Shown: positions 16,983 through 26,205, numbered from the stretch's first letter. The stretch is 64,000 bases of DNA from Spirochaetota bacterium (GCA_023438065.1 JAEXRH010000006.1:34927-98926); one strand, 5' to 3'. Translations and numbers: made by a program. The notes: generated from the sequence alone by a model not told the origin.

Positions 16983-18401
16983 TCAGTCGTCAACTTCGAT
17001 GCTCGTCCAGGTAACCGCGGTCCCGCTTACCGTTCCGACGACCTTCACCGCGGTTGCGCCCGCAGTCACGGTCGCGAGGAAGGAATCGCGATCGCCGGTA
17101 TTCCCGAAAAGCGGGGTGGTGTCGATGACCAGGCCGTAAACCGTCACGCTCGTGCCGGATTTCGCCGAAACGAGTCCCTGCAATTCAGCTTCGGTCTCGC
17201 CGGTATGGCGCTCGATCTTCGCGGCGAAAAGCCGGGACGCGTCGTCGATATATCCCTTGAGCTCTACCGTATTGCCCGCGGCGAAATCGTCGATGCCGAA
17301 CAGGGCAACCGGGGTATCGCTGTCGTCCACGAATATCGTTTCCGGGCCGGTATACACCGTCGCCCCGTTGAGCTTGAACGTGCCGGTTGCCGGGTTCGGC
17401 GCGGTCACGACGCCCTTCAGCTCGAGATCGGCGCTCTCCGATATCTCGATCGAGGTGGCGACGAGAACGCTCCCTGACATGGTACCCTCGACCTGTACCT
17501 CGATTCCGTCGGAGACGCCGGTCGCGAGGGCGGAAGACGCGCTGACGGCGATACCGTCGACGGTGAACGTCGTCGGCGATCCGGCGGTGAATCCCGAAAC
17601 TATGCCCTCGACCTCGATCCTGTCACCGTCCTCGGCGCTCAACTCGTACGCGGCCTCGATTTTATCCGCGGCGACGGAAAGCGAAAGTCCCGTCGGTGCC
17701 GAGCTCGTCTCGATCTTGACCGTCGAACCGTTCGCGATGCCGGCCTCGAGCGTGCCGGTATACGTGATCGCGAATACCGTGCCGCCTTCCAGGGTCAGGT
17801 TGAATCCCGATCCCGTGAGCGAACTGACGGTGCCGCGCAGCTTGAAGTCCTCGCCGGACCCGTTTTTCAGCTCGACCCTGCTCGCGAGAATCGAGGAACC
17901 CTTGCGCGTGCCGCTGATTTCCACGCGGTCACCGGCGACGAGCGGATTCGTTCCCGCTAACCCGGTCGTATCGTCGTATACGGTCGTCAGGTCGGTGAGA
18001 ATCGCCTGCCCGAATACCTCGAAGGTGCCCGCGACCGGGTCGATGCTTTCCGCGTCGATCGTTCCGTCGATGGAGCAGGCGTAGACGATCGCGTCAGCCG
18101 TTCCGAGCCCCGTCGCCGTGTCGATATGTCCCTTGATGTCGACGATCATGCCGACCGCAAGACCGCTGTCGTCGCCGCTCAGATTATCGAGGGTAACCGT
18201 CGCGGCGCTCGTGTCGTACTCGATCCCGTTCACGAAAACGCTTCCTTTCGCGGTTATGACGCCCCGGGCAAAGCCCGGAACTCCCGCCGGCTCGGCCGGG
18301 CTGTCGCTCGACGAGCCCCCTCCGCAACCCGCGATCGGGAGAAATACGATCGCGGCCAGTCCCGCGAGAATCAACGCGATGCGTTGTATGCGCATTTTCA
18401 T
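16983..18401 (-). CDS. DUF5666 repeat lipoprotein
   Basis: 472 residues. The ATG at 18401 has AAGGAGG 6 nt upstream, which decides against an ATG 18 nt earlier. The signal peptide ends in PIAGC followed by a GGGSSS spacer, a textbook lipoprotein. The rest is a series of about six DUF5666-type modules of 60-70 residues. They are seen as repeated VEVEGxVSG/VELKGYIDD and ATGTFKLNG/AGTFEVFG phrases with regularly spaced GDRVEISG-like strands. These are small beta-barrels of unknown role, exposed on the cell surface. It is transcribed towards the histidine kinase, from which it is separated by a GC-rich hairpin (16905-16922) without T-run. Confidence 0.8.
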   Translation of the reverse strand: MKMRIQRIALILAGLAAIVFLPIAGCGGGSSSDSPAEPAGVPGFARGVITAKGSVFVNGIEYDTSAATVTLDNLSGDDSGLAVGMIVDIKGHIDTATGLGTADAIVYACSIDGTIDAESIDPVAGTFEVFGQAILTDLTTVYDDTTGLAGTNPLVAGDRVEISGTRKGSSILASRVELKNGSGEDFKLRGTVSSLTGSGFNLTLEGGTVFAITYTGTLEAGIANGSTVKIETSSAPTGLSLSVAADKIEAAYELSAEDGDRIEVEGIVSGFTAGSPTTFTVDGIAVSASSALATGVSDGIEVQVEGTMSGSVLVATSIEISESADLELKGVVTAPNPATGTFKLNGATVYTGPETIFVDDSDTPVALFGIDDFAAGNTVELKGYIDDASRLFAAKIERHTGETEAELQGLVSAKSGTSVTVYGLVIDTTPLFGNTGDRDSFLATVTAGATAVKVVGTVSGTAVTWTSIEVDD

Positions 18402-18701
18402 ACGAACCTCCTTAGCCATCCGGTTCGCCCGGAATACGCACTATTGCCGTATGTAAGAGGTGGCTAACTTAAAGTATAAGACTGTATGCCGCGCGCCGCC
18501 TCGTCAGGGAGAGGGACGTCGCGTCATTTTACAATGGAGGAAACCGTGGCGCCGCGTCGCGCGCTACCGAAAAAAAAACGCCGCGGGACGAAAAGTCTCG
18601 CGGCGCAATGCCTGCTTATGCCATGCAGCCCGCTATCGACCGATGCATTCGCGGGGGGTACTGGTTCGATCCCGGTGTTACTCCCGGTCGCTCAAGATCG
18701 C
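18402..18701. other. 300-bp intergenic region between the DUF5666 start and the S1-protein stop
   Basis: It holds the terminator of the S1-domain gene. I see no other RNA or coding gene. A sequence at 18661-18677 folds as a T-arm (5-bp stem, loop TTCGATC) but has no matching acceptor or anticodon arm. Confidence 0.5.
18569..18605 (-). terminator. Rho-independent terminator of the S1-domain protein gene
   Basis: Stem CGCCGCGGGAC (18579-18589) with GTCTCGCGGCG (18595-18605), one G-T pair, 5-nt loop; on the minus strand a run of Us (As at 18570-18578) follows it. Confidence 0.8.
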
Positions 18702-19856
18702 TTATTTCTTCTTGAGAAGGGCGGCGAAAGGATTGTAGGTGTCGCCCGAGGCGTCTCCCTTCATGTAGGACTGCGCGGCGGTATCCTCGTCGAAGGCGGA
18801 GACCTGCTTGAGCGAGATGCGGCGATTCTTCGCGTCGACTTCCTTGATGACGACCGAGATCGTCTCGCCCTTCTTGACGGAGGAGAGCGCGTCGCCGAAC
18901 TTGTCGTCGCCGCGGAGCTCCGAGATGTGGAGGAGACCGTCGATGCCCGGCTCGAGGGTGACGAAGGCGCCGAAGTCCGCGATGCGGGAGATCTTTCCCT
19001 GGTGCTTCGAGCCCTTCGGGAAACGGGCGGCGACGCCTTCCCACGGGTCGGCGAGGAGTGCCTTGAGGCTCAAGGTCATGCGCTCGGCCTTCCAGTCGAT
19101 CCTGATGATCTGGGCCTCGATCTCCTGGCCCTCGCTCACGACGGACTTCACGTCCTCGACGCGGGTGCGCGCGAGCTCGGAGACGGGGAGGAGGGCCTTG
19201 AAGCCGGACACGTCGACGAAGGCGCCGAAGTCCTGGATCGAGACGACGGTTCCCTTGACGGTCATGCCCTCGTGGAGGGTCTCTCGGAGGCCTTCAAGCT
19301 GTTTCTGCTTTTCCTCGGCGACGATCGCGCGGTTCGACACGACGACGCGTCGGCCTTTCTCGGCGTATTCCTGGATCTTGAAGGTGAGCTTCTTGCCGAC
19401 CGGGCTCTCGGCGTTTTCCTCGCGCTTGCCGCCCATCTGGGAGAAGGGGCAGAACGCGCGGGCGTCGCCGATCTTTACCTCGTAGCCGCCCTTGATCTCC
19501 TTCTCGACGGTGCCCTCGACCGGGATGCCGCTCTTGAAGGCGTTCTCGAGCATCTCGTTGTTCGCCGACTCGCCCTTGATGCGCGCGGTGAAGCGCATCT
19601 CGCCGTTCTTCGCGCCGAGGAAGTACACCTTGATCGTGTCCCCCTCCTTGACGGAAAGCTTTCCTTCCTTGTCGGTGAGCTCGGCGCGATCGAGGACGCC
19701 CTCGCTCTTGCCGGAAAGCTCGAGGAATATCGTGTCATTCGAGATGGAAACGATCGTCGTCTCTACCGGCTGGCCGGGAACGAGCTTGGCCGTTTTCTTG
19801 AGGCTCTGCTCGAACATTGACGCGAATCCCGAGTCATCCGATGTATTTTCGCTCAT
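18702..19856 (-). CDS. S1 RNA-binding domain protein, four S1 repeats
   Basis: 384 residues, start preceded by AAGGGAG. Four S1 OB-folds can be traced: residues about 28-100, 108-185, 195-265 and 280-355. The last two are the best (DFGAFVDVSGFKALLPVSEL and DFGAFVTLEPGIDGLLHISEL). This equals the short form of bacterial S1, with four rather than six repeats. It may be ribosomal protein S1 itself or a paralogue; many spirochaetes have a longer S1. It binds single-stranded mRNA and helps initiation if it is the ribosomal protein. It is a single gene with its own terminator. Confidence 0.85.
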   Translation of the reverse strand: MSENTSDDSGFASMFEQSLKKTAKLVPGQPVETTIVSISNDTIFLELSGKSEGVLDRAELTDKEGKLSVKEGDTIKVYFLGAKNGEMRFTARIKGESANNEMLENAFKSGIPVEGTVEKEIKGGYEVKIGDARAFCPFSQMGGKREENAESPVGKKLTFKIQEYAEKGRRVVVSNRAIVAEEKQKQLEGLRETLHEGMTVKGTVVSIQDFGAFVDVSGFKALLPVSELARTRVEDVKSVVSEGQEIEAQIIRIDWKAERMTLSLKALLADPWEGVAARFPKGSKHQGKISRIADFGAFVTLEPGIDGLLHISELRGDDKFGDALSSVKKGETISVVIKEVDAKNRRISLKQVSAFDEDTAAQSYMKGDASGDTYNPFAALLKKK

Positions 19857-19929
19857 AGGTTATCTCCCTTGGATTAAGTGAATATGTCCGGCCACTATAG
19901 CAGAAAATAAAAGGAAGGAATAGTTTACT

Positions 19930-20820
19930 TTACCCGATTGGCAGCAAGATTCTGAATTCGCCGTAATCCTCGGCCGCCGCCGAAAGGTCCACGTATTCGA
20001 GGTGCCAACCCGCGCGGGCGCATTCGACATGGCGCGGTAGCCAGTCGCCCCAGACCGCGTGATAGAGCGCCGAGACGTCTTTCCATCCGAGACGGGAGGG
20101 ATGGACGCGCGAGACGAGGAGGAATTCGCGGAAACTTCCCCGCTCGATCCTGACGTGCCGCATCCCCTCGGGCGGCTCCCGCTTCGGCGTTTTCCTGAGC
20201 TCCGCGCAGGCGTGGTAGCGGTTGTCGGCGGGGTCGGGGCAATGCTCGACGTACCCGACGTATCGGTCCGAAAACGCGATATCCGCGATGCGGGGGAAAT
20301 CCTCGGCGAAGAAGCGGTTCGCGACCCGCGCGACGGTGTCGTCGGACGCGTTTTCGGCGTCGGTAACGAGGTGGAGGACGCCGCACAGGCTCATCGGCGG
20401 TCGAACCACGAGGCGGGGGGCGAGGAGGGCGCTTTCCTCGCCGACGGAGGTGAGGCACTCCATCACGATCGGTTCGGTGACCTCGAGGAGGGGTTTTCTC
20501 GTGCGCCAGGAGCCGGGGGTGAGCCCCCATCGCGCCTTGAACGCGCGAATGTAGCTTTGCTCGTGAGAGAAGCCGCTTTCGAGGGCGACCTCCAGCACCG
20601 AACGCGAGGGATCGGCGAGCGCCGCAAGGCTTTCCGCGAGGCGGCGCCGGCGAACGTATTCGGCGAGCGGAATCCCGGCGAGCGCGCGGAAGACGCGGTG
20701 AAGGTGGAATTTCGAAAGCGCCGCCTCTTTGGACAGCTCGTCGAGGCTGAGGGGTTCGGCGAGCGAGCGCTCGACGCGGGCGACGACCCGCTCGAGGATC
20801 GAAAGGTATTGATCCCGCAT
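19930..20820 (-). CDS. AraC-family regulator with C-terminal GyrI-like effector domain
   Basis: 296 residues. An N-terminal AraC DNA-binding domain (residues about 5-105) contains two helix-turn-helix units: LDELSKEAALSKFHLHRVF and VLEVALESGFSHEQSYIRAF. It is followed by a GyrI-like/effector-binding domain to the end, the architecture of Rob/SoxS-like and multidrug-sensing regulators. The ATG at 20820 is chosen because it begins the AraC domain directly. No Shine-Dalgarno is seen, and TACACT (minus strand, 20827-20832) lies 6 nt before it, so the message may be leaderless. It is divergent from the esterase gene, a possible target. Confidence 0.86.
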   Translation of the reverse strand: MRDQYLSILERVVARVERSLAEPLSLDELSKEAALSKFHLHRVFRALAGIPLAEYVRRRRLAESLAALADPSRSVLEVALESGFSHEQSYIRAFKARWGLTPGSWRTRKPLLEVTEPIVMECLTSVGEESALLAPRLVVRPPMSLCGVLHLVTDAENASDDTVARVANRFFAEDFPRIADIAFSDRYVGYVEHCPDPADNRYHACAELRKTPKREPPEGMRHVRIERGSFREFLLVSRVHPSRLGWKDVSALYHAVWGDWLPRHVECARAGWHLEYVDLSAAAEDYGEFRILLPIG

Positions 20821-20899
20821 GGGAATAGTGTAGCGTCCGTCGCGCGTATTGCGCAAGAACGGCTCATTCGCGTCGGTCGAAATGGATTATGGTATAGTC

Positions 20900-21892
20900 A
20901 TGAAAAAGATCATTCAGGCGATCCTCGCGATCGCGACCCTTGTCATCGCGTCCTCGTGCGCCCCTTCGGGTCCGCGCGTCATCGAGAAAACGAAACGCGC
21001 GGATAATCTCCTGAAATTCAGGATCGAGTCCCCGGCGATCGCCGCCGGAAAGCTCGAGAAGAAGGCCGAAGCGGAGATTTTCGTCTCGCTCCCCGCGAGC
21101 TACAAAACGTCGGGGGCCCGACGCTATCCGGTCGTGTATGCCCTTCACGGCTTCGGCGACGGGGCGATGTCGATGATCCTTACCCTGCGCACCAAGGCGA
21201 CCGTGGCCCCCGATGTTCCCGAGGTCATCGTTGTCTCGGTCGAGGGCGGGAACAGTCTCGGCGGCTCTTTCTACGCGAACTCGATCGCGACCGGGAACTG
21301 GGAAGACCTTGTCGCGGAGGAGGCCGTAGCCCTCGTCGACGCGCGATTCAGGACCATTCCGACCCGCGAAGGCCGCGCGCTCGCGGGCTATTCGATGGGC
21401 GGTTTCGGCGCCTGGGGCATCGCGCTCCACAGGCCCGACGTTTTCTCGGGCGCGTGGGTAAGCTGTCCGGGCGCCTGGGACGAAAACGGCGTCACGGACA
21501 CCATTCCCGGGTGGAACGCGACCTACCGGAACGCGTACGGCGCCGCCTTCGCCCCCGACCTCGCGCTGCCGCCGCCCCATGCCCGCGTCCCGAAGCTTGA
21601 CGGCTCGGAGGGGGATGCCGCGCTCGTCGCCGAATGGCAAAAGGGCTTCGGAAGCGTGGACGCCCGACTCGCGGCGTACGCTGCCCGGCCGCATACGCTG
21701 AAGCTCGTTTCGCTCGCGTACGGTAACCGGGACGGGTACGGCTGGATCATCCGCGGGACCCGCTTTATCGCGGACCGGATGGGAAAGGCGGGCATACCGG
21801 TGGATATTCGCGAATACAACGCGGGACACCTGGTTACCGACGCCATGATCGCGGAAAGCTACATCCCGTTTCTCCGCTCGGTGTTTCGGTAA
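20900..21892 (+). CDS. Esterase-family lipoprotein (alpha/beta hydrolase, putative feruloyl/D-type esterase)
   Basis: 330 residues beginning at the ATG at 20900, with a short signal peptide ending VIASSC (lipobox). The PF00756-type esterase core has YPVVYALHGFGDG near residue 75, the nucleophile motif GYSMGGFGAW near residue 165, and a likely catalytic His in YNAGHLVTD near the C-terminus. Such enzymes cleave acyl or feruloyl esters. Surface location would fit removal of ester groups from plant polysaccharide, in line with the arabinofuranosidase locus elsewhere in the window, but this is inference. There is no clear ribosome-binding site; TATGGT/TATAGT words lie just before the ATG. Confidence 0.85.
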   Translation: MKKIIQAILAIATLVIASSCAPSGPRVIEKTKRADNLLKFRIESPAIAAGKLEKKAEAEIFVSLPASYKTSGARRYPVVYALHGFGDGAMSMILTLRTKATVAPDVPEVIVVSVEGGNSLGGSFYANSIATGNWEDLVAEEAVALVDARFRTIPTREGRALAGYSMGGFGAWGIALHRPDVFSGAWVSCPGAWDENGVTDTIPGWNATYRNAYGAAFAPDLALPPPHARVPKLDGSEGDAALVAEWQKGFGSVDARLAAYAARPHTLKLVSLAYGNRDGYGWIIRGTRFIADRMGKAGIPVDIREYNAGHLVTDAMIAESYIPFLRSVFR

Positions 21893-21957
21893 CCGGGGGG
21901 ATCCGTCCCGTCCCGGCGGCGGGACGAGCGGTCGTGACCCGTGCTATACTCGGCGTC

Positions 21958-22734
21958 ATGGAAGTCTCGAAAGCCGAATTCGAGCGTGCGTACCGCGATG
22001 AAGCGCCGAAACTGCTCAGACTTGCCCTCGCGATGACGGGGAATCCCGACGACGCGAGCGAGGTCGTGCAGGACGCGTTTTGCCGGGCGTACGCCGCGAT
22101 TTCCTCGTTTCGCGGGGAGTGTGCCTGGTCGACCTGGCTCTATCGCGTGTGCATGAACGTCGCGACCGACCGGATCAGGCGACGACGTCGGCTCCCCATC
22201 GAGATCTTCGTCGAGGACATGGGTCTCACCGAGGACGAGATCATCGACAAAAATCCCGGCGACGATCCACTTACGCTCGCGCTTACCGAAGATATCCGGA
22301 CGAAGTGCCTTTTCTGCTTTACCGAGTGCCTTCCCCGGCGGCAGCGGCAGGTATTCTGCCTCAGCCACGTCATGGGCCTTTCGCAGCGCGATATCGGGGC
22401 GATACTCGGCATCGAGGCGAACGCGGTGAAGGCGAGCCTCTTTCGCGCGCGAAAGAGGCTGGACGGCTACCTCAACGACCGGTGCGATCTCATCCGGGCA
22501 GATAATCCCTGCTCGTGCCGGCAATGGGTTCGGTTCGGAATCGAGCGGGGGATCGTCTCGCGCCCGCGCGACGAGGATGAGCTCGTCAGGCGCGCCGAGC
22601 GCGTTCGCGCGGAAATCGGAACTCTCCTCGATATGAGAAATCTCTATCGCGCGGCCTTTGACGCGTCAGCCGAGGAGCTCTTCACGCGCCGCCTTCGCGA
22701 CGGGATAGCGCGAAAGCAATGGTTCTCGCTCTGA
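21958..22734 (+). CDS. ECF-type RNA polymerase sigma factor with Cys-rich C-terminal tail
   Basis: 258 residues. Region 2 spans about residues 5-75 (EVVQDAFCRAYAAISSFRG, WLYRVCMNVATDRIRRRR). Region 4 spans about 125-175 (LPRRQRQVFCLSHVMGLSQRDIG, FRARKRLDGYL). A tail of about 80 residues follows, beginning DRCDLIRADNPCSCRQW, a Cys-rich motif seen in one group of ECF factors that may sense redox state or metal. No anti-sigma gene is adjacent. The ATG is 7 nt after TATACT (21945-21950) and has no Shine-Dalgarno, so transcription may start at or next to the start codon. The regulon is unknown. Confidence 0.88.
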   Translation: MEVSKAEFERAYRDEAPKLLRLALAMTGNPDDASEVVQDAFCRAYAAISSFRGECAWSTWLYRVCMNVATDRIRRRRRLPIEIFVEDMGLTEDEIIDKNPGDDPLTLALTEDIRTKCLFCFTECLPRRQRQVFCLSHVMGLSQRDIGAILGIEANAVKASLFRARKRLDGYLNDRCDLIRADNPCSCRQWVRFGIERGIVSRPRDEDELVRRAERVRAEIGTLLDMRNLYRAAFDASAEELFTRRLRDGIARKQWFSL

Positions 22735-22876
22735 TCGCGCGGTCCGTGCGCGCGGCGCGGGAAACGTGCAGGATCCGCGCGGGTTTCGGGGAATTCGCGC
22801 GCTCGCGCGAAAGCGCGCGATAAAAAAGTAACCGGATAGGGCTTCGTTCGTCCAATTGGGTAAGGAGAACGAAACC

Positions 22877-23335
22877 ATGACCATTTCCGACGAAAACAGG
22901 ATGGCTGCCCCGTGCGGCACGTATTGCGCGATTTGCGTCTGCGTGAAAGCGAAGGATAATCCGGCGATCAGGGATGCCCTGCTCGCCAAGGGCTTCCCGG
23001 CGGAGAAAATCCCCTGCCCCGGCTGCCGTGAGGTGAAGGGGGAATGCCCCGCCCTCGGCGTGACCTGCGCGACCTGGCGGTGCGCCACGGAACGGGGCGT
23101 CGATTTTTGCCACCAGTGCCGGGATTTCCCCTGCGAACGCCTCAATCCGGCCGCCCATCGCGCGGAAACCCTCCCCCACAATATAAAGATATTCCATCTC
23201 GCCTATCAAACGGCTCATGGGCTTGAAGCCTGGAAGGCAAAGGCCGAGTCGATACAGGAACGATATTACAAGGGCGTGATGATGATCGGCGAGGGGCCGG
23301 TCATGGACGGGGACGATCCGAGCCGACGAGGGTAG
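22877..23335 (+). CDS. DUF3795 cysteine-rich protein
   Basis: 152 residues; AAGGAG is well placed before the ATG at 22877. The sequence has the DUF3795 pattern of paired cysteines: APCGTYCAICVC near the start, IPCPGCREVKGECP, CATWRCA and FCHQCRDFPCERL. This is typical of small zinc-binding or Fe-S-binding proteins in anaerobes. Function is unknown. It lies alone between the sigma factor and an ABC exporter operon, with a strong promoter for the latter just downstream. Confidence 0.82.
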   Translation: MTISDENRMAAPCGTYCAICVCVKAKDNPAIRDALLAKGFPAEKIPCPGCREVKGECPALGVTCATWRCATERGVDFCHQCRDFPCERLNPAAHRAETLPHNIKIFHLAYQTAHGLEAWKAKAESIQERYYKGVMMIGEGPVMDGDDPSRRG

Positions 23336-23387
23336 GGGCGTCAGACGGACATACGTAATCCGAACAGCATCTATCGTGCTTTATATG

Positions 23388-23416
23388 TTGACAGGAGAAA
23401 CAAATAGTCCTACACT
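23388..23416 (+). promoter_or_regulatory. Strong candidate promoter of the ABC-2 exporter operon
   Basis: TTGACA (23388-23393) and TACACT (23411-23416) are separated by exactly 17 bp. Transcription from about 23423 would give a 150-nt leader. Confidence 0.65.
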
Positions 23417-23496
23417 GAGGGTGCATACAACTAGCGGGACTATCGGGGAAAAAACCGAATGGCACAAACCGCGCGCGAGGGCATACACTGACACTA

Positions 23497-23550
23497 AGGG
23501 CTATTGGGCGTAACGACACCCATGCCATTGGCGCCCTGATCGTCAGCCCT
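23497..23550 (+). promoter_or_regulatory. Structured leader element ahead of the ABC-2 exporter
   Basis: Two nested stems: AGGGCT (23497-23502) with AGCCCT (23545-23550), and GGGCG (23506-23510) with CGCCC (23532-23536). They sit just before the ribosome-binding site region. This could be a regulatory leader; it matches no riboswitch class I recognise. Confidence 0.35.
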
Positions 23551-23576
23551 CCGCACGAGGCGAAAAGGAGCAGAGC

Positions 23577-24563
23577 ATGTCCATCATCGAGGTCGAAGGC
23601 CTTTGCCGCAATTTTACCTATTATGAAAAACCCGAGGGCCTCACCGGCTCGCTCCGCAACTTCGTGAACCGCGAAACCCTCGTCAAGGAAGCGGTGAAGG
23701 ACGTGAGCTTCGCGATCGAGGAGGGGACGACGGTCGGCTTTCTCGGGCCGAACGGGGCGGGGAAGACGACGACCCTCAAGATGCTTTCGGGGATCATGCA
23801 CCCGAGTTCCGGCTCCGCGCGCGTCCTCGGGTTCGTGCCCTGGGCGCGCAAGAAGGATTTCCGCCGCCGGATCTCGATCGTCATGGGACAGCGGAGCCAG
23901 CTTTGGCCCGACCTTCCCGCGATCGAGTCCTTCGACCTCAACCGCGCGATCTACGAGATCGACCGCGCCGAGTACAAGCGCACCCTCGACGAGCTCGTCT
24001 CCCTTTTCGGCATCGAGGAACAGCTCAAGGTGCAGGTCCGCCGCCTCTCGCTCGGCGAGCGGATGAAGATGGAAATCATCGCCGCGCTCCTTCACAAGCC
24101 CGCGGTGCTCTTCCTCGACGAGCCGACGATCGGGCTCGACATCATCTCCCAACGCGCGATCCGCGACCTCCTCAAGGGCCTCAACGCGCGCTTCGGCACG
24201 ACGGTGATGCTCACGAGCCACTATCTTTCCGACATCGAGGACCTGTGCGAGCGCATCATCCTCATCAACCACGGCTCGGTCGTGTACGACGGCGCGCTTT
24301 CGGGCGTGAACGCCACGCTCGCCGAGCGGAAGACCGTGAGCCTCGTCCTCTCCGAGGACGTCGCCCAGGCGACGCTCGCGCGCTATCCCGGTTTCCGGGC
24401 GATCGAGGACTCGCGCGCCGTGTTCGAGATCGACCGCTCGGAGGTCAGGAACTTCTCGCGCCGCGCGCTCGACGAGCTCCCGGTGACCGACCTCACGATT
24501 GAGGACATGCCTCTCGAGGAAGGGATCGCGCGGCTTTATCGCGGGGAGGGTCTCCATGCCTGA
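23577..24563 (+). CDS. ABC-2 type exporter ATP-binding protein
   Basis: 328 residues, AAGGAG before the ATG. All ABC motifs are present: Walker A GPNGAGKTTT near residue 58, signature LSLGERMKME near 158, Walker B VLFLDEPTIGLD near 180 and switch His in TSHYLSD. The family resembles the COG4586 ATPases that pair with two COG4587/COG3694 permeases, exactly the arrangement downstream. These transporters export lipids, peptides or drugs; the substrate here is unknown. The stop overlaps the next start by 8 nt, implying translational coupling. Confidence 0.93.
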   Translation: MSIIEVEGLCRNFTYYEKPEGLTGSLRNFVNRETLVKEAVKDVSFAIEEGTTVGFLGPNGAGKTTTLKMLSGIMHPSSGSARVLGFVPWARKKDFRRRISIVMGQRSQLWPDLPAIESFDLNRAIYEIDRAEYKRTLDELVSLFGIEEQLKVQVRRLSLGERMKMEIIAALLHKPAVLFLDEPTIGLDIISQRAIRDLLKGLNARFGTTVMLTSHYLSDIEDLCERIILINHGSVVYDGALSGVNATLAERKTVSLVLSEDVAQATLARYPGFRAIEDSRAVFEIDRSEVRNFSRRALDELPVTDLTIEDMPLEEGIARLYRGEGLHA

Positions 24564-25374
24564 CGCCGCGATCGCCCTCAAGTACGCCAAGTGCTTCGGG
24601 ACCGGGGTCAAGGCCGGGCTCGAGTACCGCGCGAACGTCTGGTTTTCGGTCGCGGGCGCGATCGCTCCCGTCGTCATCCAGACCGCGCTTTGGATCGTCC
24701 TCTACGGGAGCGATCCCGCCGAGACGATGTTCGGCTTTACCTTCGCCCAGATGGTCGCCTACACCGTGATCGCGCAGCTCGTCGCGCGCCTGGTGCGCAC
24801 GGGCTTCGAGTACGACGTCAACAACGACATCAGGACGGGAAGCCTCGACCGGTACCTCGTGAAGCCCGTCGGGTATTTCGGGTATCGGCTCTTCGCCTTC
24901 CTCGGCGACAAGGTCGTGCAGACCGTCGTGATGGGCGCGCTCCTTGCCGCGGCTCTCGCCGTTCTCTCGGTTGTTCTCGATTTTCAAGTGACGCCCGTCG
25001 CCATCGCCCTTTTCCTAATCGCGATGGCGTTCGCTTTCGTCCTTAACTTCTTGATTTTCTGGTGCGTGTCGCTCGCGGGCTTTTGGCTCACCGAGATCGG
25101 CTTTCTTTTCGAGGCGGTGCGCATCGTGATCATCGCGCTCTCGGGCGGTATCCTCCCGCTCGCGGTCTTCGGCGCGGGGCCCGAACGCGTACTCTCGTTT
25201 CTCCCGTTCCGTTTCACGATCCAGTTCCCGACGGAACTGCTCGCGGGCCGCATTCCCGTTTCCTCGGTCCTTCCGTCCTTCGCGCTCGCCGCGCTCTGGA
25301 TCGTCGCCCTTGCCTTCCTCGGCCAGGCCATCTGGCGCCGGGGTATCCGCCGGTTCGCGGCGGTGGGGAGCTGA
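24556..25374 (+). CDS. ABC-2 type permease, first subunit
   Basis: 272 residues beginning at ATG 24556 with GGGGAGGG upstream, inside the end of the ATPase gene. About six transmembrane segments are visible. The loop DVNNDIRTGSLDRYLVKPVGY is the conserved ABC-2 motif of this permease group. It forms a heterodimer with the next gene product to make the transport channel, powered by the upstream ATPase. Confidence 0.9.
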   Translation: MPDAAIALKYAKCFGTGVKAGLEYRANVWFSVAGAIAPVVIQTALWIVLYGSDPAETMFGFTFAQMVAYTVIAQLVARLVRTGFEYDVNNDIRTGSLDRYLVKPVGYFGYRLFAFLGDKVVQTVVMGALLAAALAVLSVVLDFQVTPVAIALFLIAMAFAFVLNFLIFWCVSLAGFWLTEIGFLFEAVRIVIIALSGGILPLAVFGAGPERVLSFLPFRFTIQFPTELLAGRIPVSSVLPSFALAALWIVALAFLGQAIWRRGIRRFAAVGS

Positions 25375-25379
25375 AACCT

Positions 25380-26180
25380 ATGCGCGAAATACTGAGGCAT
25401 ATCAAGATCTGGCTCATGCTCGTGAGAATCAATTTTATGGGGCAGATGGAATACCGCGCGAACTTCGTGACGGGCATTTTCATGGAGGCGGGCTACCTTT
25501 TCGCCAAGATAATGTACGTCATCGTCGCCTATCGCGCGGGACGCGAGATAGCGGGCTTCGGGGCCGACGAGATCCTCGTCTTCGTCGGAAGCTACGTCGC
25601 GGTCACCGGCTTTTACGCGGGTATACTCGCGACGAACCTCTTCCAGCTCTCGACCCTCGTCCGCGACGGCTCGTTCGACCTTCTCCTCGTGAAACCGGTG
25701 AATACCCAGTTTCTCGCTACCTTCCGGCGATCGGACATGGGCGCCTTCATCTTCGACGCCGTCGCCGGGATCGTCATGGTCGCCGTCGGCCTTATCCGCA
25801 TGGGAGCGGGCTTCGACGTCCTCGGCATCCTCGGCTGGTCGCTTTTCGCCGCCGCGGGCGCTGCAGTCGGGTACGCGCTGTGGCTCATCCCGCTGACCCT
25901 CGTTTTCCGCATCGTCCGCGCGGACGCGATCGCGGGACTCGCCGATACCTTCTGGGATTTCAATAACGTCCCGATGGTCGTCTACAACCGGATCGGTCAG
26001 GCCTTCGGCACCTTCGTCATCCCGATCTTCGTCATCACCAACTTCCCCGCTCTCTTCGCGCTCGGCAGGATGCCCCCGTACCTCTTTGCCTGGGGCCTCG
26101 TCGCGCCGGTTCTCTTCGGCTTCATCGCCTCGCGGCTCTGGAAGGGAGGGCTGAAAGCGTACGCGAGCGGGGGAAACTGA
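25380..26180 (+). CDS. ABC-2 type permease, second subunit
   Basis: 266 residues, start 5 nt after the previous stop. It has six predicted membrane segments and the related motif LVRDGSFDLLLVKPVNTQF near residue 95. It shares the overall plan of the first permease but is clearly diverged, so the transporter is a heterodimer. No terminator is obvious; a promoter for the next gene starts about 25 bp downstream. Confidence 0.9.
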   Translation: MREILRHIKIWLMLVRINFMGQMEYRANFVTGIFMEAGYLFAKIMYVIVAYRAGREIAGFGADEILVFVGSYVAVTGFYAGILATNLFQLSTLVRDGSFDLLLVKPVNTQFLATFRRSDMGAFIFDAVAGIVMVAVGLIRMGAGFDVLGILGWSLFAAAGAAVGYALWLIPLTLVFRIVRADAIAGLADTFWDFNNVPMVVYNRIGQAFGTFVIPIFVITNFPALFALGRMPPYLFAWGLVAPVLFGFIASRLWKGGLKAYASGGN

Positions 26181-26205
26181 GCGAAGCGGGCGCGAACTTT
26201 TAATG

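Noticed and set aside
18661..18677. T-arm-like sequence with loop TTCGATC
   Set aside because: No acceptor stem, D-arm or anticodon arm can be built around it, so it is not a tRNA gene.
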